DNA of 64,000 bases from Chitinophaga agrisoli (GCF_008386695.1 NZ_VUOC01000004.1:870327-934326), one strand, 5' to 3'; shown: positions 1 through 9,747, counted from the stretch's first letter. Notes: generated from the letters alone by a model not told the origin. Numbers and translations are program-made.

Positions 1-169
1 GGTCTCCGCTTTTATGGGTGATCTGTACTTTGCCGGGATTCTCCCAGCCTATCCATTGCAGGCTAAAATTGTGGGCGCCTTCGCGCAATTGTTTCGGATC
101 TGTTGCTTTGGGCTGTGCATGGCTGGCAATAGCCCCCAGCAATAAGAATAATATCAGGATACGTTTCAT
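1..169 (-). CDS. Secreted protein of unknown function, N-terminal part only
   Basis: Only the first 56 codons lie in the window; the rest runs off the left edge. The start is the ATG at 169-167, which overlaps the stop of the upstream DUF2167 gene in an ATGA arrangement, so the two are probably translationally coupled. The N-terminus is a clear signal peptide: Met-Lys-Arg, a hydrophobic core rich in Leu and Ile, then an Ala-Ser-His-Ala/Gln cleavage site near residue 18. The mature start is polar. I do not recognise the family from this fragment. Secretion is well supported by the sequence; function is unknown. Confidence 0.7.
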   Translation of the reverse strand, partial: MKRILILFLLLGAIASHAQPKATDPKQLREGAHNFSLQWIGWENPGKVQITHKSGD

Positions 170-1281
170 ACTTGTCCTTCTGCCGGTTTTGATTCGCCTG
201 GTGTAGCTGGCGTGCCGTTATCTGATGCGGTAATGACGCTATCCGGCGGCGTGCCCGGTTCCGCGGGCAGCTCTGTCAGCACGGCTTCGTTCAGGGCGCC
301 ATCGGCCGTATTATTGTCCGCATATTGTGTGTCAAAACCATTGCCAAAGCCAGCGTCCTTAGGCTCTTTTGCGGCTTTTTTACCGGTGAACAGGCGTTTA
401 AAGAACCCTGCCAGTGCGGCAAAGCCTAACAGTACGAACTTCCAGCCGGCTGCCAGGAACTTTACGATAATGGCAAAGAAACCTACTTTAGCCAGTACCT
501 TACCGGCTACCAGGCCGCCAATGGTCCATGCGGCCACATTGTCGATCTTGGGGTTAAAATCAGCGTAGGCGTTACCATCTGTAAAAGTAGCCATGTGCAG
601 CACCTTGTTAATGTCTGCCTTTACCATGGGTAATTCGTGCATGGTACACACCGCATTGAGGGACAGGATACCGTGCCGGCCCAGGATACGGACCTCATAA
701 TTCAGCGTGTTGTTCCCATCGTTATCGTCGCCGAATTTGATCTCCTTGGCCCAGTGCAGGATCTTGTTCTCTTTGTCATAGAAAGGCTTTTGCGCCCAGC
801 CAATAATGTGGATGCTGGGATACCCTTCTTTTAAACGCTGAAGGTTCGCTTCTTTTTCATCCTTTTGCAGGTTGGTCATCATTTCATCGTAGTCGATCTT
901 TTCCGCATCATCATCCTTCACATAACCAATGTCTTCGAATTCTACAATGAAAGCATAATTGCTGTCTGCAAACGGATCTGAGTTTTCCGGGAAGATCATT
1001 CCCAATGTGTTTTCCGCATTCGCCGGCGGATTGCCCCATAATTCTGTTAGTACGTACTTGCTCTGTTCCTTGTTCAGGAACTTAAACCCTTTTGGAACGT
1101 TTATCTCCGCTTTACCACCGGGCAGGGAGATAAGGCCCGTTTCGTACTTTTGTGCGCTCTTTACTGAATCAACGAAAGCTTCTATTTGCTGCTTCTCGAT
1201 CTCAGTGGAGTCTTCAGGGGAGGCTGCCTTCAGGCATAGGGTCACAAACATGAACCCAATGAGGTACAGGAACTTTTGCAT
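166..1281 (-). CDS. DUF2167 family membrane-anchored protein
   Basis: A 371-residue protein. I chose the ATG at 1281 because a signal peptide (MQKFLYLIGFMF...) starts there; an in-frame ATG at 1317 would add 12 non-hydrophobic residues. The central part carries the pattern I associate with DUF2167: a GWAQKPFYD segment at about 161-169, then LHWAKEI at about 175-181. A long hydrophobic stretch at roughly 258-305 probably spans the membrane twice. The C-terminus is a basic patch (KRLFTGKKAAK) followed by a low-complexity tail rich in Pro, Ala, Asp and Gly. The function of DUF2167 is unknown. It overlaps the next gene by 4 bp and lies 65 bp beyond the Gfo/Idh/MocA gene, so membership of the upstream catabolic operon is uncertain. 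Confidence 0.8.
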   Translation of the reverse strand: MQKFLYLIGFMFVTLCLKAASPEDSTEIEKQQIEAFVDSVKSAQKYETGLISLPGGKAEINVPKGFKFLNKEQSKYVLTELWGNPPANAENTLGMIFPENSDPFADSNYAFIVEFEDIGYVKDDDAEKIDYDEMMTNLQKDEKEANLQRLKEGYPSIHIIGWAQKPFYDKENKILHWAKEIKFGDDNDGNNTLNYEVRILGRHGILSLNAVCTMHELPMVKADINKVLHMATFTDGNAYADFNPKIDNVAAWTIGGLVAGKVLAKVGFFAIIVKFLAAGWKFVLLGFAALAGFFKRLFTGKKAAKEPKDAGFGNGFDTQYADNNTADGALNEAVLTELPAEPGTPPDSVITASDNGTPATPGESKPAEGQV

Positions 1282-1346
1282 AAGTTGATAGCTATTTGGT
1301 ACCCCAAAATGCGACAAATATTTTTAAAAAGGAAATATGTAACGCA

Positions 1347-2657
1347 TTATACTGCCCACTCCTTCTTCATCTTCCTGGAAAGCAAGTTGTTAGCCGCGGC
1401 ATTATTGGTTATCTGTTCCTTTTCAGGGTTCCACTGCAGCGGCGCATTCAGCTCATAGGCGATATTGGCAAGGTTGCACACGGTAGCGCTGCGGTGGCCT
1501 GTTTCTACGTCTGCGATTGGTTTGGTCCTCCCTTTTATTGCCTGCAGGAAATCCAGGTAGTGGTTGCTGCTGTGGTATACCTGTTTTTCATTGCTGCCTA
1601 TCACCTTCTCCTTCAGCGTTTCCGGCGTGGTAACCAGCTTATTGCGCTGGATCTCTATTACGCCCTGCGTGCCATTGAACTGAATACCGTGCGGTCTGCC
1701 CCAGTTTTCGTGTGTAACGGTGATGCCGTTGCTGTATACCATGGTCAGGTGCTGCAGATCCCTGCCATCCGGCGGCGTAATGGATACGGGGCCGGTGTTG
1801 TCCATATCCAGCGCCCATTGTACAATATCAAACATATGCGCGCCCCAATCGGTTATATCACCGCCGCCCAGGCCTTTAAAATCGCGCCAGCGGCCCCAGG
1901 TAGCATCGCCTATTACAGGGTTCAGCTGATGGTTGTAATGCACGTATTCGTTTGGTCCCAGCCATAACTGCCAGTCCAGGTCATTGGGCAGGGTTTCCTC
2001 CGGCAGGTCATAAGGCACGGGAGGGCCGCCAATGCTCACTTTTACGTTCTTTATATCGCCTATATACCCGTTGCGGATCAGCTCCGCTGCTTGGCGGAAC
2101 TCCGGGCGGGAGCGTTGCATGCTGCCCGTCTGGAAAACGCGTTTATGTTTTCTTACCGCATTCACCATGGCCCGGCCTTCCGCTACGGTAAGGGATAGGG
2201 GTTTTTCGCTGTAGATATCCTTACCGGCGGCAGCAGCCCTATCGGTCATGGCGGCGTGCCAGTGATCCGGCGTGGCGATCACCACGGCGTCTATATCCTT
2301 ATTTTCCAGCAGGTCCGTAAACCGCTGATAGGTAGTACAGCCTTTATACCCGGACTGATCATTCTGCGCGGCATAATAATCGTTCACCAGGTGGCTGAAA
2401 TTATCCACTTTGGACTGGTATACATCACAGGCGGCTATGATCCGGCCTTCTGCCAGCGGCAGAAAAGCTTTTTGCAGCGTCAGCGACTGACGCCCGGAGC
2501 CAATAAAGCCCAGGTTGATCCGGTCACTGGGCGCTATAAACCCTTTACCGCCCAGCACATGCCGGGGCACTATCATAAAGGCGGATAAAGCCGCCGCATT
2601 CCCAAGGAATTTGCGGCGGCTCATACCCTGGCCTTGTTGCTTTATTTCTTTTTCCAT
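1347..2657 (-). CDS. Gfo/Idh/MocA family oxidoreductase with Tat signal
   Basis: This is a 436-residue NAD(P)-dependent sugar or cyclitol dehydrogenase-like protein. A twin-arginine signal (MSRRKFLGNAAALSAF) begins at residue 12, so it is predicted to be exported folded to the periplasm. The Rossmann fold follows with the glycine motif GFIGSGRQ at about 49-56. The family hallmark EKPLS in DIYSEKPLSLTVAEG places the catalytic Lys, and the downstream part matches the Gfo/Idh/MocA C-terminal domain (a GGGDITDWGAHMFD segment). It starts 2 bp after the TIM-barrel isomerase gene, so the two are surely co-transcribed. Such pairs are common in Bacteroidota loci for oxidised or unusual sugars; the substrate here is not deducible. 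Confidence 0.92.
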   Translation of the reverse strand: MEKEIKQQGQGMSRRKFLGNAAALSAFMIVPRHVLGGKGFIAPSDRINLGFIGSGRQSLTLQKAFLPLAEGRIIAACDVYQSKVDNFSHLVNDYYAAQNDQSGYKGCTTYQRFTDLLENKDIDAVVIATPDHWHAAMTDRAAAAGKDIYSEKPLSLTVAEGRAMVNAVRKHKRVFQTGSMQRSRPEFRQAAELIRNGYIGDIKNVKVSIGGPPVPYDLPEETLPNDLDWQLWLGPNEYVHYNHQLNPVIGDATWGRWRDFKGLGGGDITDWGAHMFDIVQWALDMDNTGPVSITPPDGRDLQHLTMVYSNGITVTHENWGRPHGIQFNGTQGVIEIQRNKLVTTPETLKEKVIGSNEKQVYHSSNHYLDFLQAIKGRTKPIADVETGHRSATVCNLANIAYELNAPLQWNPEKEQITNNAAANNLLSRKMKKEWAV

Positions 2658-2659
2658 GC

Positions 2660-3562
2660 TTATGCTTTAACGAGGTTCTGACAATAGGCGATACATTTAC
2701 GCAGCTCTTCCACGGTATCTGCCCCCTTGTACTCATATTCTATATTCGCCGGTATAGGCCAGCCATTATCCCGTATGAGGTGCAGTACGGGGCCTATGGG
2801 CGTATCCCCCTGACCTAGCGGCAGGTTGTCGCCCTGGTCCTTTTTACGGTCTTTTACATGTATGCAGATGATCTGTTTGTGGTGCTCCTTCATAAACGCC
2901 ACCGCATCAAAATTAGCGGCGGTAAAGTGGCCAATATCCAGGTTGATCTTAATGTACTCAGACAGGCCCTGCATACCGCGGGCAAAACTATCGGGCGTGG
3001 CAAACTCATTGGGCTGCTCCACATGTGCATGGTTATGCATACCCACCTGGATCTTATACTTTTTAGCATATACATCCACCCTTTTCATTACGCTTACCGT
3101 GGCGGAAGTAGTGATGCTATCCGTGCCCAATGCCTGCGCTATCTGGAACTGCTGCTCCAGGTCGTGCTCAGAGATGCTATCCTTAATGCTGGCGGTATAT
3201 GCCTGTATGCGGATACCGGCGGCCTTAAATTTATCACGGATGGCATGGATCTCGTCCATCTTCAGATTGGCGCGCCATTCTTCCAGCAACGCTTTTTTCT
3301 GCTTGTTCTGTTCCGGCGTGCTGTTGCGTTGCCATTGGGCCGCCTGTGGCTCTACATGGCCACCCCATAATTCGCAGCTTTTAATGCCCAGGCTTACCAT
3401 GGCAGCCAGGGCTTCATCCAGCGGCCGGTCGCGCAGGCTATAGGATTGCAGGCCAATCGTAACGGACCCGGGTTTATGGAATGCAAATGCCTTAGGGATC
3501 ATCAGTCCCGCCACACCGGTAAGTGTTAGCTTACTCCATTCGCGCCTGTTGAGTGTTTTCAT
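2660..3562 (-). CDS. Sugar phosphate isomerase/epimerase-like TIM barrel (xylose isomerase-like), Tat signal
   Basis: A 300-residue protein with a Tat-like leader (RREWSKLTLTGVAGLMIPKAFA) and an AP-endonuclease-2/xylose-isomerase-like barrel. Metal-site motifs are in the expected order: CELWGGH after strand 2, VGMHNHAHVEQ, INLDIGHF, ICIHVKDRK and a terminal NIEYEY carrying the last Glu. These suggest a divalent-metal sugar isomerase or epimerase acting outside the cytoplasm. It sits between the glycerophosphodiesterase gene (11 bp away) and the Gfo/Idh/MocA gene (2 bp away), consistent with a joint catabolic step. The substrate is unknown. Confidence 0.88.
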   Translation of the reverse strand: MKTLNRREWSKLTLTGVAGLMIPKAFAFHKPGSVTIGLQSYSLRDRPLDEALAAMVSLGIKSCELWGGHVEPQAAQWQRNSTPEQNKQKKALLEEWRANLKMDEIHAIRDKFKAAGIRIQAYTASIKDSISEHDLEQQFQIAQALGTDSITTSATVSVMKRVDVYAKKYKIQVGMHNHAHVEQPNEFATPDSFARGMQGLSEYIKINLDIGHFTAANFDAVAFMKEHHKQIICIHVKDRKKDQGDNLPLGQGDTPIGPVLHLIRDNGWPIPANIEYEYKGADTVEELRKCIAYCQNLVKA

Positions 3563-3573
3563 ATACGAGGGTT

Positions 3574-4515
3574 TTAGTTCCTGAAATACTTAGCCTTGGA
3601 GGATTTACCCTGTTGTAAAGGCATCAGCGCTGCGCCGCCTTCAATGCCCAGGTCTGCCTCAATTACATCCGCCCCGTGGTCAATAAGGTTTAAATAACCC
3701 TGATTCAGCTGCGCTGCATTGATCTTGCCGGTGGTGTACTGGTGGTCAATATTACGGGAGCTGCCCAGGATGCACATCGCGCCGCGTTTATGCACTTCGT
3801 CGAAAATGGCTTTATTTTCCGGCAGCTGGTGGCTTACAAAACCAATCACATTGCTCCAGGGCACGCCGCTTTTATCCATGGCTGTCACATTCTCTTCTTT
3901 GCCCATCATCACTTCCATGATGATATCCTTGCTAAGCGCGTAACATTTCTTCGTGTCTTCGTCAGAGTAAGAGATCACGATCGCGTTGGCCGTGGCCTTA
4001 TTGTCGATGATCTTCTGTGCGCGCACTTCGATCGGCACATCCTTAGCGTCTATGATCAGGATGGTCTTTCCTTTGGCCCATTGCAAGGCCTCATCCAGGG
4101 TAGGGATCTGGTAATCTGTAAGGTTACCTTCGGTATCTTTTAAACGCAGTTTCCGCAGCTCTTCCAGTGTGTAGTCCGCAATTTTACCATGGCCGTTAGA
4201 GGTACGGTCCAGGGTGGGATCATGCATGAGCACGATCTTACCATCTTTGGTATAATGCGGGTCTATTTCCAGCATGGAAGGGTTATGGCTCAATGTGTTC
4301 TCAAACGTGGCAATGCAGTTCTCCGGGAAGCCCTTTCTGGGGCCGCCGCGGTGGGAGCTCATAAAAGGAATGCGGTCTGGCGTGTAATGAAAAAAATCTT
4401 TCAGCTCTGCTGCGTTGTGGGTTTTGAAGGTGTGCAGCGCAACGGTTTGTTTAAAGCTGTATATGCCTGTAAGGACAAAAACAATCAATGCCGGGAACAT
4501 AAATTTCTTAAGCAT
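3574..4515 (-). CDS. Glycerophosphodiester phosphodiesterase family protein
   Basis: A 313-residue exported GDPD-type TIM barrel. The N-terminus is hydrophobic (residues about 4-20), consistent with a signal peptide or anchor. Catalytic motifs are intact: SSHRGGP with His55-Arg56, PENCIATFENT, then EIDPHYTKDGKIVLMHDPTLDRTSNGHG, which supplies the metal-binding acids and the second catalytic His. Known members hydrolyse glycerophosphodiesters to sn-glycerol 3-phosphate and an alcohol. Its place in a glycan-catabolic operon, between the sulfatase and the isomerase, suggests removal of a glycerophosphoryl or similar phosphodiester group from the glycan. That role is inference. Confidence 0.9.
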   Translation of the reverse strand: MLKKFMFPALIVFVLTGIYSFKQTVALHTFKTHNAAELKDFFHYTPDRIPFMSSHRGGPRKGFPENCIATFENTLSHNPSMLEIDPHYTKDGKIVLMHDPTLDRTSNGHGKIADYTLEELRKLRLKDTEGNLTDYQIPTLDEALQWAKGKTILIIDAKDVPIEVRAQKIIDNKATANAIVISYSDEDTKKCYALSKDIIMEVMMGKEENVTAMDKSGVPWSNVIGFVSHQLPENKAIFDEVHKRGAMCILGSSRNIDHQYTTGKINAAQLNQGYLNLIDHGADVIEADLGIEGGAALMPLQQGKSSKAKYFRN

Positions 4516-4538
4516 AGTAGTAAGTTAAAAAAGGTTTT

Positions 4539-5948
4539 TTAATGTTTATACGGAAAAAAGGGTGCGTTGGCGATAGTGGCTTTGGCCAGCAGCTCCCTGA
4601 CGTGTTTTACCAGTTCCGGATGGGCGGCGGCCAGGTCCTTTGACTCTGCAGGATCTGTGGCCAGGTTAAACAGCTCCACCGTTCCGGCTGCATCTGCGGC
4701 CGTGCTTTTGATCACTGCTTTCCAGTCACCAAAACGCAGGGCCCGGCTCTCCAGCCAGTTACGGGGCTGTTCGCTGCCCTTGCCGGGTTTGTTCCAGTTA
4801 TAGTTGTAGGTATAGTATTCCCAGTAGAGGTAATCATGCTCCGCCTGTTTGCCGGTGTTAAACAGGCTGGGATAAAAAGAAACGCCATCAATACCGGCGG
4901 GCGTTTTAATGCCTGCCGCCTGGCAGATGGTGGGCAATACGTCCCAACCGGCGGTTACATGATCAGATACCTGTCCGGCTTTGATCCTGCCGGGCCAGTA
5001 GGCGATGAAAGGCTCGCGGATGCCGCCTTCATACAGGTTGGTCTTAAAGCCACGCAATGATCCGTTGCTTTTAAAGAATTTGGCAAAACCGGGATTGGCG
5101 CCGTTATCGCTCATGAACAGGATGAGGGTATTTTCATCCAGCCCTTTTGCTTTTAAGGCGCTGATAATACGGGCCACATCCTGGTCCAGCAGGGTGATCA
5201 TGGCGGCGTAGTTCTTAAACTGCTCCGGCCAGTCCTTGCCGGCGTAGACGGAATTGTCCGGTATCACATGATCGCCATGCGGAATAGTGTATGGCAGGTA
5301 AAGGAAGAAAGGTTTATCCTGGGGGCTATCCAGGAACGCCAGCGTTTTATCTACAAAGAGATTGTGGCTGTAAGCGCCTTTTTTGCCATCGGCATTCTCC
5401 GGCAGCATCACTTTCTTGCCGTTCTCATACAGGAATGGCGGGTAGTAGTTATGCGCCTGGATCTGGTCCAGGTAACCATAGGAGTAGTCAAACCCCTGGG
5501 TATCGGGGCTATGCTGTTCGCCGCCCAGGCCCCATTTGCCAATAAGCGCGGTACGATAGCCCGCTTTTTTCAGCAGCTCCGCAATGGTCACTTTTTCTGA
5601 CGGCATGGCCGGGTCTTCCTGTTCATCCGTCAGGAAATTGCCGCGGATGTAGGTATGTCCCGTATGCATGCCCGTTAGTAAGGCCTCCCGCGAGGGGGCG
5701 CATACGGTATTGCCCGCATAATAATGCGTTAAGCGCAGGCCTTGTTTGGCCAGCGCATCAATATGCGGGGTCTGGATCATTTGCTGCCCGTAGCAGCCAA
5801 GGTCACCGTAACCCATATCATCTGCCATGATGAGCACGATGTTGGGTTTTACAGGAAGGCTTCTTTTTACAGAAGCCTTCCTGAATCCAAATGCGGTGAG
5901 CAGTACCAGCCCTGCGCCGGTGATGGATAAGATGTTGTATACTTTCAT
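4539..5948 (-). CDS. Arylsulfatase-type sulfatase (formylglycine-dependent)
   Basis: This is a 469-residue sulfatase. I start it at the ATG at 5948, 4 bp after the stop of the upstream gene and just before a signal-peptide-like stretch; an earlier in-frame ATG (5978) would overlap that gene by 26 bp. The metal ligands are in NIVLIMADDMGYGDLGCYG near residues 36-54, and the nucleophile motif CAPSR has Cys83, the residue converted to formylglycine in this family. The later SDNGA motif and GIREPFIAYWPG segment are also typical. No anaerobic sulfatase-maturating enzyme or FGE is adjacent. It lies in the SusC/D operon after the GH74-like gene, so a sulfated glycan or glycolipid substrate is likely. 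Confidence 0.93.
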   Translation of the reverse strand: MKVYNILSITGAGLVLLTAFGFRKASVKRSLPVKPNIVLIMADDMGYGDLGCYGQQMIQTPHIDALAKQGLRLTHYYAGNTVCAPSREALLTGMHTGHTYIRGNFLTDEQEDPAMPSEKVTIAELLKKAGYRTALIGKWGLGGEQHSPDTQGFDYSYGYLDQIQAHNYYPPFLYENGKKVMLPENADGKKGAYSHNLFVDKTLAFLDSPQDKPFFLYLPYTIPHGDHVIPDNSVYAGKDWPEQFKNYAAMITLLDQDVARIISALKAKGLDENTLILFMSDNGANPGFAKFFKSNGSLRGFKTNLYEGGIREPFIAYWPGRIKAGQVSDHVTAGWDVLPTICQAAGIKTPAGIDGVSFYPSLFNTGKQAEHDYLYWEYYTYNYNWNKPGKGSEQPRNWLESRALRFGDWKAVIKSTAADAAGTVELFNLATDPAESKDLAAAHPELVKHVRELLAKATIANAPFFPYKH

Positions 5949-5952
5949 TTGC

Positions 5953-8076
5953 TTATGGTTGTCCGAATAATACGCCACGGCCGCCGGTACCTACATAGAT
6001 ACGGCCAAACACGTTACGGTCGCCGGCCAGCGCTTTTACGCCTGCGGGGAACAGCTGTGTGCCGTTATCGATACGGTCCCAGTTAGCGCCCAGGTCTGTA
6101 GAGCGGTACAGGCCTTTAGCACCGGAAAAAGTGCCATAGCTGTACACCGCCGGTGTGGTAGAACCGGAAGGCGGCGCGCCAAAGGCAAAAGCCGTGGAGG
6201 TGGTTAATGCGGTTACCTTGGTGATAGTAGTACCGCCATTGGTAGTGCGGTACAGGCCATTACCGTCAAGGCTCATCCATACTTCGCCAGCCACGCCGGG
6301 ACGGGCGGCTACGAACAGGTAAGAGGTCCTGTTGGGGATAGCAGTAGCGTTTTGCTGAGTCCAGGTAGCACCGCCATTCGTAGAAGCGTACAGGTAACCA
6401 CCTTTGAAGATGTAGAACGTATTGGCTGCGGCGCCATCGGCTACCAGGGCAAAATCCTTGCTCCATACATCAATAGCGGGTACGGAACCGGTAGGTGCGC
6501 CGGTAGCGGCCGTCCAGGAAGCGCCGCTGTTGGCGCTGTAATATACACCGCCGCCTGTACCGCCGGCTACATATACCATCTTAGCCGGGTCAGTAGCGGA
6601 AATGGCTATACGGCCAAGTTTTACACCGCCGGGTAAGGTGCGGGTGGTCCAGGAGCTGCCGCTGTTGGAAGAGGTAGCCAGGATAGTACCCGTACCGTCA
6701 TTGCCGGTAGCGCCCAGGATGGCGATATTGGCAGGCTGTGTTTCGCAGAAGGCAATGCTGAAACCTTCATTGATATTATACAGCCTTGTTGGGTAATTAT
6801 TTACATCATCATGTTTAAAACCAAATTCATCTGCCACGCCGGAGTACAGGGATACGCCGCCGGGAGGCGCTGCCAGTGTTAATACCACGGTCTCTTCATC
6901 GCCCTTGATACGGGTGCTCCATGCTACGGAACCGGTAGCCCAGGCATCAGAGGTGTACCATACGCCAAACCAGTCTGTATAATACAGATCGCCATGGTGC
7001 AGGGGATCAAAGATAATGGCGGAGGTAGCGCTGGAGAACCAGCTGTTGGGCCACCAGGCCGCTTCCAGCGTTTTGGTGATGGGCAGCGAGGTAGTGTTCA
7101 TCTGCTGCCAGGTAGTACCACCATCGGAAGAACGGTACATAGGATTATTGAAGGTGCCATAGCGCTGACATACCGCTATCTTCAGCGGATCTGATGCTTC
7201 TATGGAGATACCGCAATAGTTCTTACCTGCGCCGGTGGAAGGCGTAATATCCTTCCAGCTGCTGCCGTTCCAAACGGTAACGCCGGTGGAATGGGCTACA
7301 TACAGTTTGCCGCCCACTACCTGCATACGGTTGGGGGAAGCAGGCGCTCCGGATAACGCGGAGAAAGTAGCGCCGCCATCTGTACTGCGGTAAATGCCTG
7401 TGCCGGGGATACCTACATACACGATCGCAGAGCGGCCGCTTACGGTAGTGGCAGGGTCTATTACTACGGTGCGTACGCCATTGGCGCCGCCATTAGGCAC
7501 GCTGGCCACTTTAGCCCAGGTGCTGCCGGTGTTGGTGCTGCGGTACAGACCATCTGAACGGGTGCCGGCATAGACCGTAGTGCTGGTCAGCGGGTCTACG
7601 GCCAGGCATTCGCCGGTCCAGCGCATATCACCGTTACCGTTATAGGTGGCGGTCAGCACTTTGGTCCAGCTTTGGCCAATGTTCTCAGAACGGTAGATAC
7701 CATCGTTCAGGGCCAGGTACACGCGGTCAGGCGCGTTGGCGTCCAGCGCAATACCATCAACATGCGTGCTCAGGCTTTCCAGCATGGGCACCCAGGTAAA
7801 TACCTGGTTATCCCATTTGTAAGCGCCGCCCACGTCTGTACGGATGTACATGCGGTTGGACTGTGTAGGGTGGATAACGATACCGGTCACATAACCACCG
7901 CCGCCGATGGCTACGTTCTTCCAGTTGTAAGGCAGCATAGCGCCAGCGGAGCTGACAGCCATTTTGCGGGCGCCGGCGGGTTCGTCCGTCAGCTCCTTAG
8001 CGGGCTTTCTACAGGCGGTAATGGCATACAGCATTACCAACCCTGTAGCAAACAGGGCAATTTTGGGTTTTTTCAT
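5953..8076 (-). CDS. GH74-like beta-propeller lipoprotein (putative xyloglucanase-type glycosidase)
   Basis: A 707-residue lipoprotein with a lipobox ending in Cys22 (AITAC). Repeated Asp-box/BNR motifs (STDGGATF, SSDGGTTW, STNGGATW, TTNGGTT) indicate a tandem beta-propeller. The start of the mature domain, YNWKNVAIGGGGYVTGIVIHP followed by YIRTDVGGAYKWD, matches GH74 enzymes closely, as does GDEETVV near 392-398 followed by the YSGVADEFGFKHDD segment. From memory of the family, the two catalytic Asp residues would be Asp81 (RTDVGGAY) and Asp416 (ADEFGF); both are present, but this needs a proper alignment. GH74 enzymes cleave xyloglucan backbones. No xyloglucan side-chain enzymes are nearby, so the real substrate may differ. 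Confidence 0.8.
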   Translation of the reverse strand: MKKPKIALFATGLVMLYAITACRKPAKELTDEPAGARKMAVSSAGAMLPYNWKNVAIGGGGYVTGIVIHPTQSNRMYIRTDVGGAYKWDNQVFTWVPMLESLSTHVDGIALDANAPDRVYLALNDGIYRSENIGQSWTKVLTATYNGNGDMRWTGECLAVDPLTSTTVYAGTRSDGLYRSTNTGSTWAKVASVPNGGANGVRTVVIDPATTVSGRSAIVYVGIPGTGIYRSTDGGATFSALSGAPASPNRMQVVGGKLYVAHSTGVTVWNGSSWKDITPSTGAGKNYCGISIEASDPLKIAVCQRYGTFNNPMYRSSDGGTTWQQMNTTSLPITKTLEAAWWPNSWFSSATSAIIFDPLHHGDLYYTDWFGVWYTSDAWATGSVAWSTRIKGDEETVVLTLAAPPGGVSLYSGVADEFGFKHDDVNNYPTRLYNINEGFSIAFCETQPANIAILGATGNDGTGTILATSSNSGSSWTTRTLPGGVKLGRIAISATDPAKMVYVAGGTGGGVYYSANSGASWTAATGAPTGSVPAIDVWSKDFALVADGAAANTFYIFKGGYLYASTNGGATWTQQNATAIPNRTSYLFVAARPGVAGEVWMSLDGNGLYRTTNGGTTITKVTALTTSTAFAFGAPPSGSTTPAVYSYGTFSGAKGLYRSTDLGANWDRIDNGTQLFPAGVKALAGDRNVFGRIYVGTGGRGVLFGQP

Positions 8077-8087
8077 AAGGGTAGTTT

Positions 8088-9728
8088 TTAATAGTTCGGG
8101 TTCTGCTCTATTTTAGGATTTTGAGCTATTACGGTTTGTGGTATTGGCATCCGGTAATTTTTGGTAGCAACGAATGTGATCTTACCGCCGCCGGCGTTCA
8201 CTTTCTCATAGGTAAGGTTGGTACCGGTACCGGTGATTTTCATCGCGCGCAGCGGTTTGCTGAACACCTGCTCTGCTATCTTCCAGCGCCACAGGTCAAA
8301 CAAACGCTTACCTTCAAACGCCATTTCTATACGGCGCTCACGGCGTATACGGGCGCGCATCTGCGCCTGGGTAAGACCCGCAGGTAAGGCAGGCAGACCA
8401 GCCCTGGCGCGTACTTTATTCATTGCGTCATATACGGTAGCATCTGCGCCTGAAGCCTCGTTCTGGGCTTCTGCATAGTTCAGCAGCACTTCTGCATACC
8501 GCCAGATAATGGAGTTAGCGCCGCTGCTTACGCCGGGCACAATTGCCGGATCCACCATCTTCTTGAGGAAGTAACCGGTACGGCCTTTACCGCCCGCGCC
8601 GGCAGCATCCAGCTCATTAGAGTTATTAGGTACGCCCAGGCGGGTGTAGATGATACCGCTTTTCCAGGCAGAATTATCATGGATGATGGTAGCCTCAAAA
8701 CGTTTATCCCTGTTATCATAAGGGTGGGCAGGGTCAAACATGGCGGAGCCCTCTCCTTCTGTTTTACCATCCAGGAACTCATAATCATCCACCAGGTCCT
8801 GGGTGGGATTTACAGCGCCCCAGCCGCCACCATCGGATACTTTTACGGGGTTCCAGTATTTTTCCTTGATCTCTCCTTTTACGTTGGCTGCATATTGCAC
8901 ATCAAAGATCACTTCCTGGTTGTCTTCATTAGCAGGCAGGAACAATTGTCCGTAGTCCGGGTACAGGTCATAACCTGCGCCGGCGTTCATGATCTTCAGG
9001 TTCACGGCCGCAGCTTCTGTCCATTTACCGGCATACAACAGCTGCTCGCCTTCCAGCGCCCATGCAGCGCCTTTGGTGGCACGGCCGGCGTCTTTGGCGG
9101 CCACTTTCAACGGCAGGTCCGCAGCGGCTTCTTCACATTCTTTCTGGATGAAGGCCGTACATTCTTCGAAGGTGTTACGCGGGTTAAAGATGGCGTCTCC
9201 CTGCTCTTCGCGGTTCAGGGGCACGGTGATGATAGGCACGCCGCCGTAAAGGTCCATCAGGGATTTGTAATAATATGCCCGCAGGAACCTGGCCTGGGCC
9301 AGCATGGGCTTTTTGGTGGCATCATCAAAATCTGCCGCAGTCACGTTCTCAATGAACACGTTACACTTCCGGATGTTGGCGTACATGTTCTTCCAATGTG
9401 GCGTAAAGATAGGCGCTGAAGGCCCGTAGGAACCCTGCGCAAAGGCCTCATAGGATGGGATGCCTGCCAGCGGCCCGCTGATGCTGTTATCAGAGAAGTT
9501 ATCCAGCGGATCGTTGCTGATCTCTGACGGTACGTTGGTGAATACCGTTGACTGCGGGCCGGGATTCAGTGCATTATAGATATCGTTCAGGAACAGGTTG
9601 GCGTTGCTGGGCGTTTTCCACACGGTAGCATCTGTGAGCTGATCTGTAGGCTCCACATCCAGCTTGCTCTCACAGGCGGTAAATAAAAGTGCGGAAGCCG
9701 CAATATATAGAATACTTGCTTTTTTCAT
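8088..9728 (-). CDS. susD: SusD/RagB family nutrient-binding outer-membrane lipoprotein
   Basis: This is a 546-residue lipoprotein starting at the ATG at 9728 (MKKASILYIAASALLFTAC), with the lipidated Cys at residue 19. It shows the usual SusD layout: N-terminal helices with VWKTPSNANLFLNDIYNAL, a TPR-like core (ARFLRAYYYKSLMDLYGGVPI), and the conserved C-terminal block RRERRIEMAFEGKRLFDLWRWK. It ends in YRMPIPQ followed by NPKIEQNPNY. It forms the lid of the SusC transporter and binds the glycan at the surface. The gene begins 19 bp after the susC stop and ends 11 bp before the GH74-like gene. An upstream ATG at 9761 is unlikely because it would overlap susC. Confidence 0.95.
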   Translation of the reverse strand: MKKASILYIAASALLFTACESKLDVEPTDQLTDATVWKTPSNANLFLNDIYNALNPGPQSTVFTNVPSEISNDPLDNFSDNSISGPLAGIPSYEAFAQGSYGPSAPIFTPHWKNMYANIRKCNVFIENVTAADFDDATKKPMLAQARFLRAYYYKSLMDLYGGVPIITVPLNREEQGDAIFNPRNTFEECTAFIQKECEEAAADLPLKVAAKDAGRATKGAAWALEGEQLLYAGKWTEAAAVNLKIMNAGAGYDLYPDYGQLFLPANEDNQEVIFDVQYAANVKGEIKEKYWNPVKVSDGGGWGAVNPTQDLVDDYEFLDGKTEGEGSAMFDPAHPYDNRDKRFEATIIHDNSAWKSGIIYTRLGVPNNSNELDAAGAGGKGRTGYFLKKMVDPAIVPGVSSGANSIIWRYAEVLLNYAEAQNEASGADATVYDAMNKVRARAGLPALPAGLTQAQMRARIRRERRIEMAFEGKRLFDLWRWKIAEQVFSKPLRAMKITGTGTNLTYEKVNAGGGKITFVATKNYRMPIPQTVIAQNPKIEQNPNY

Positions 9729-9747
9729 GATGGTTCGATTGATGATG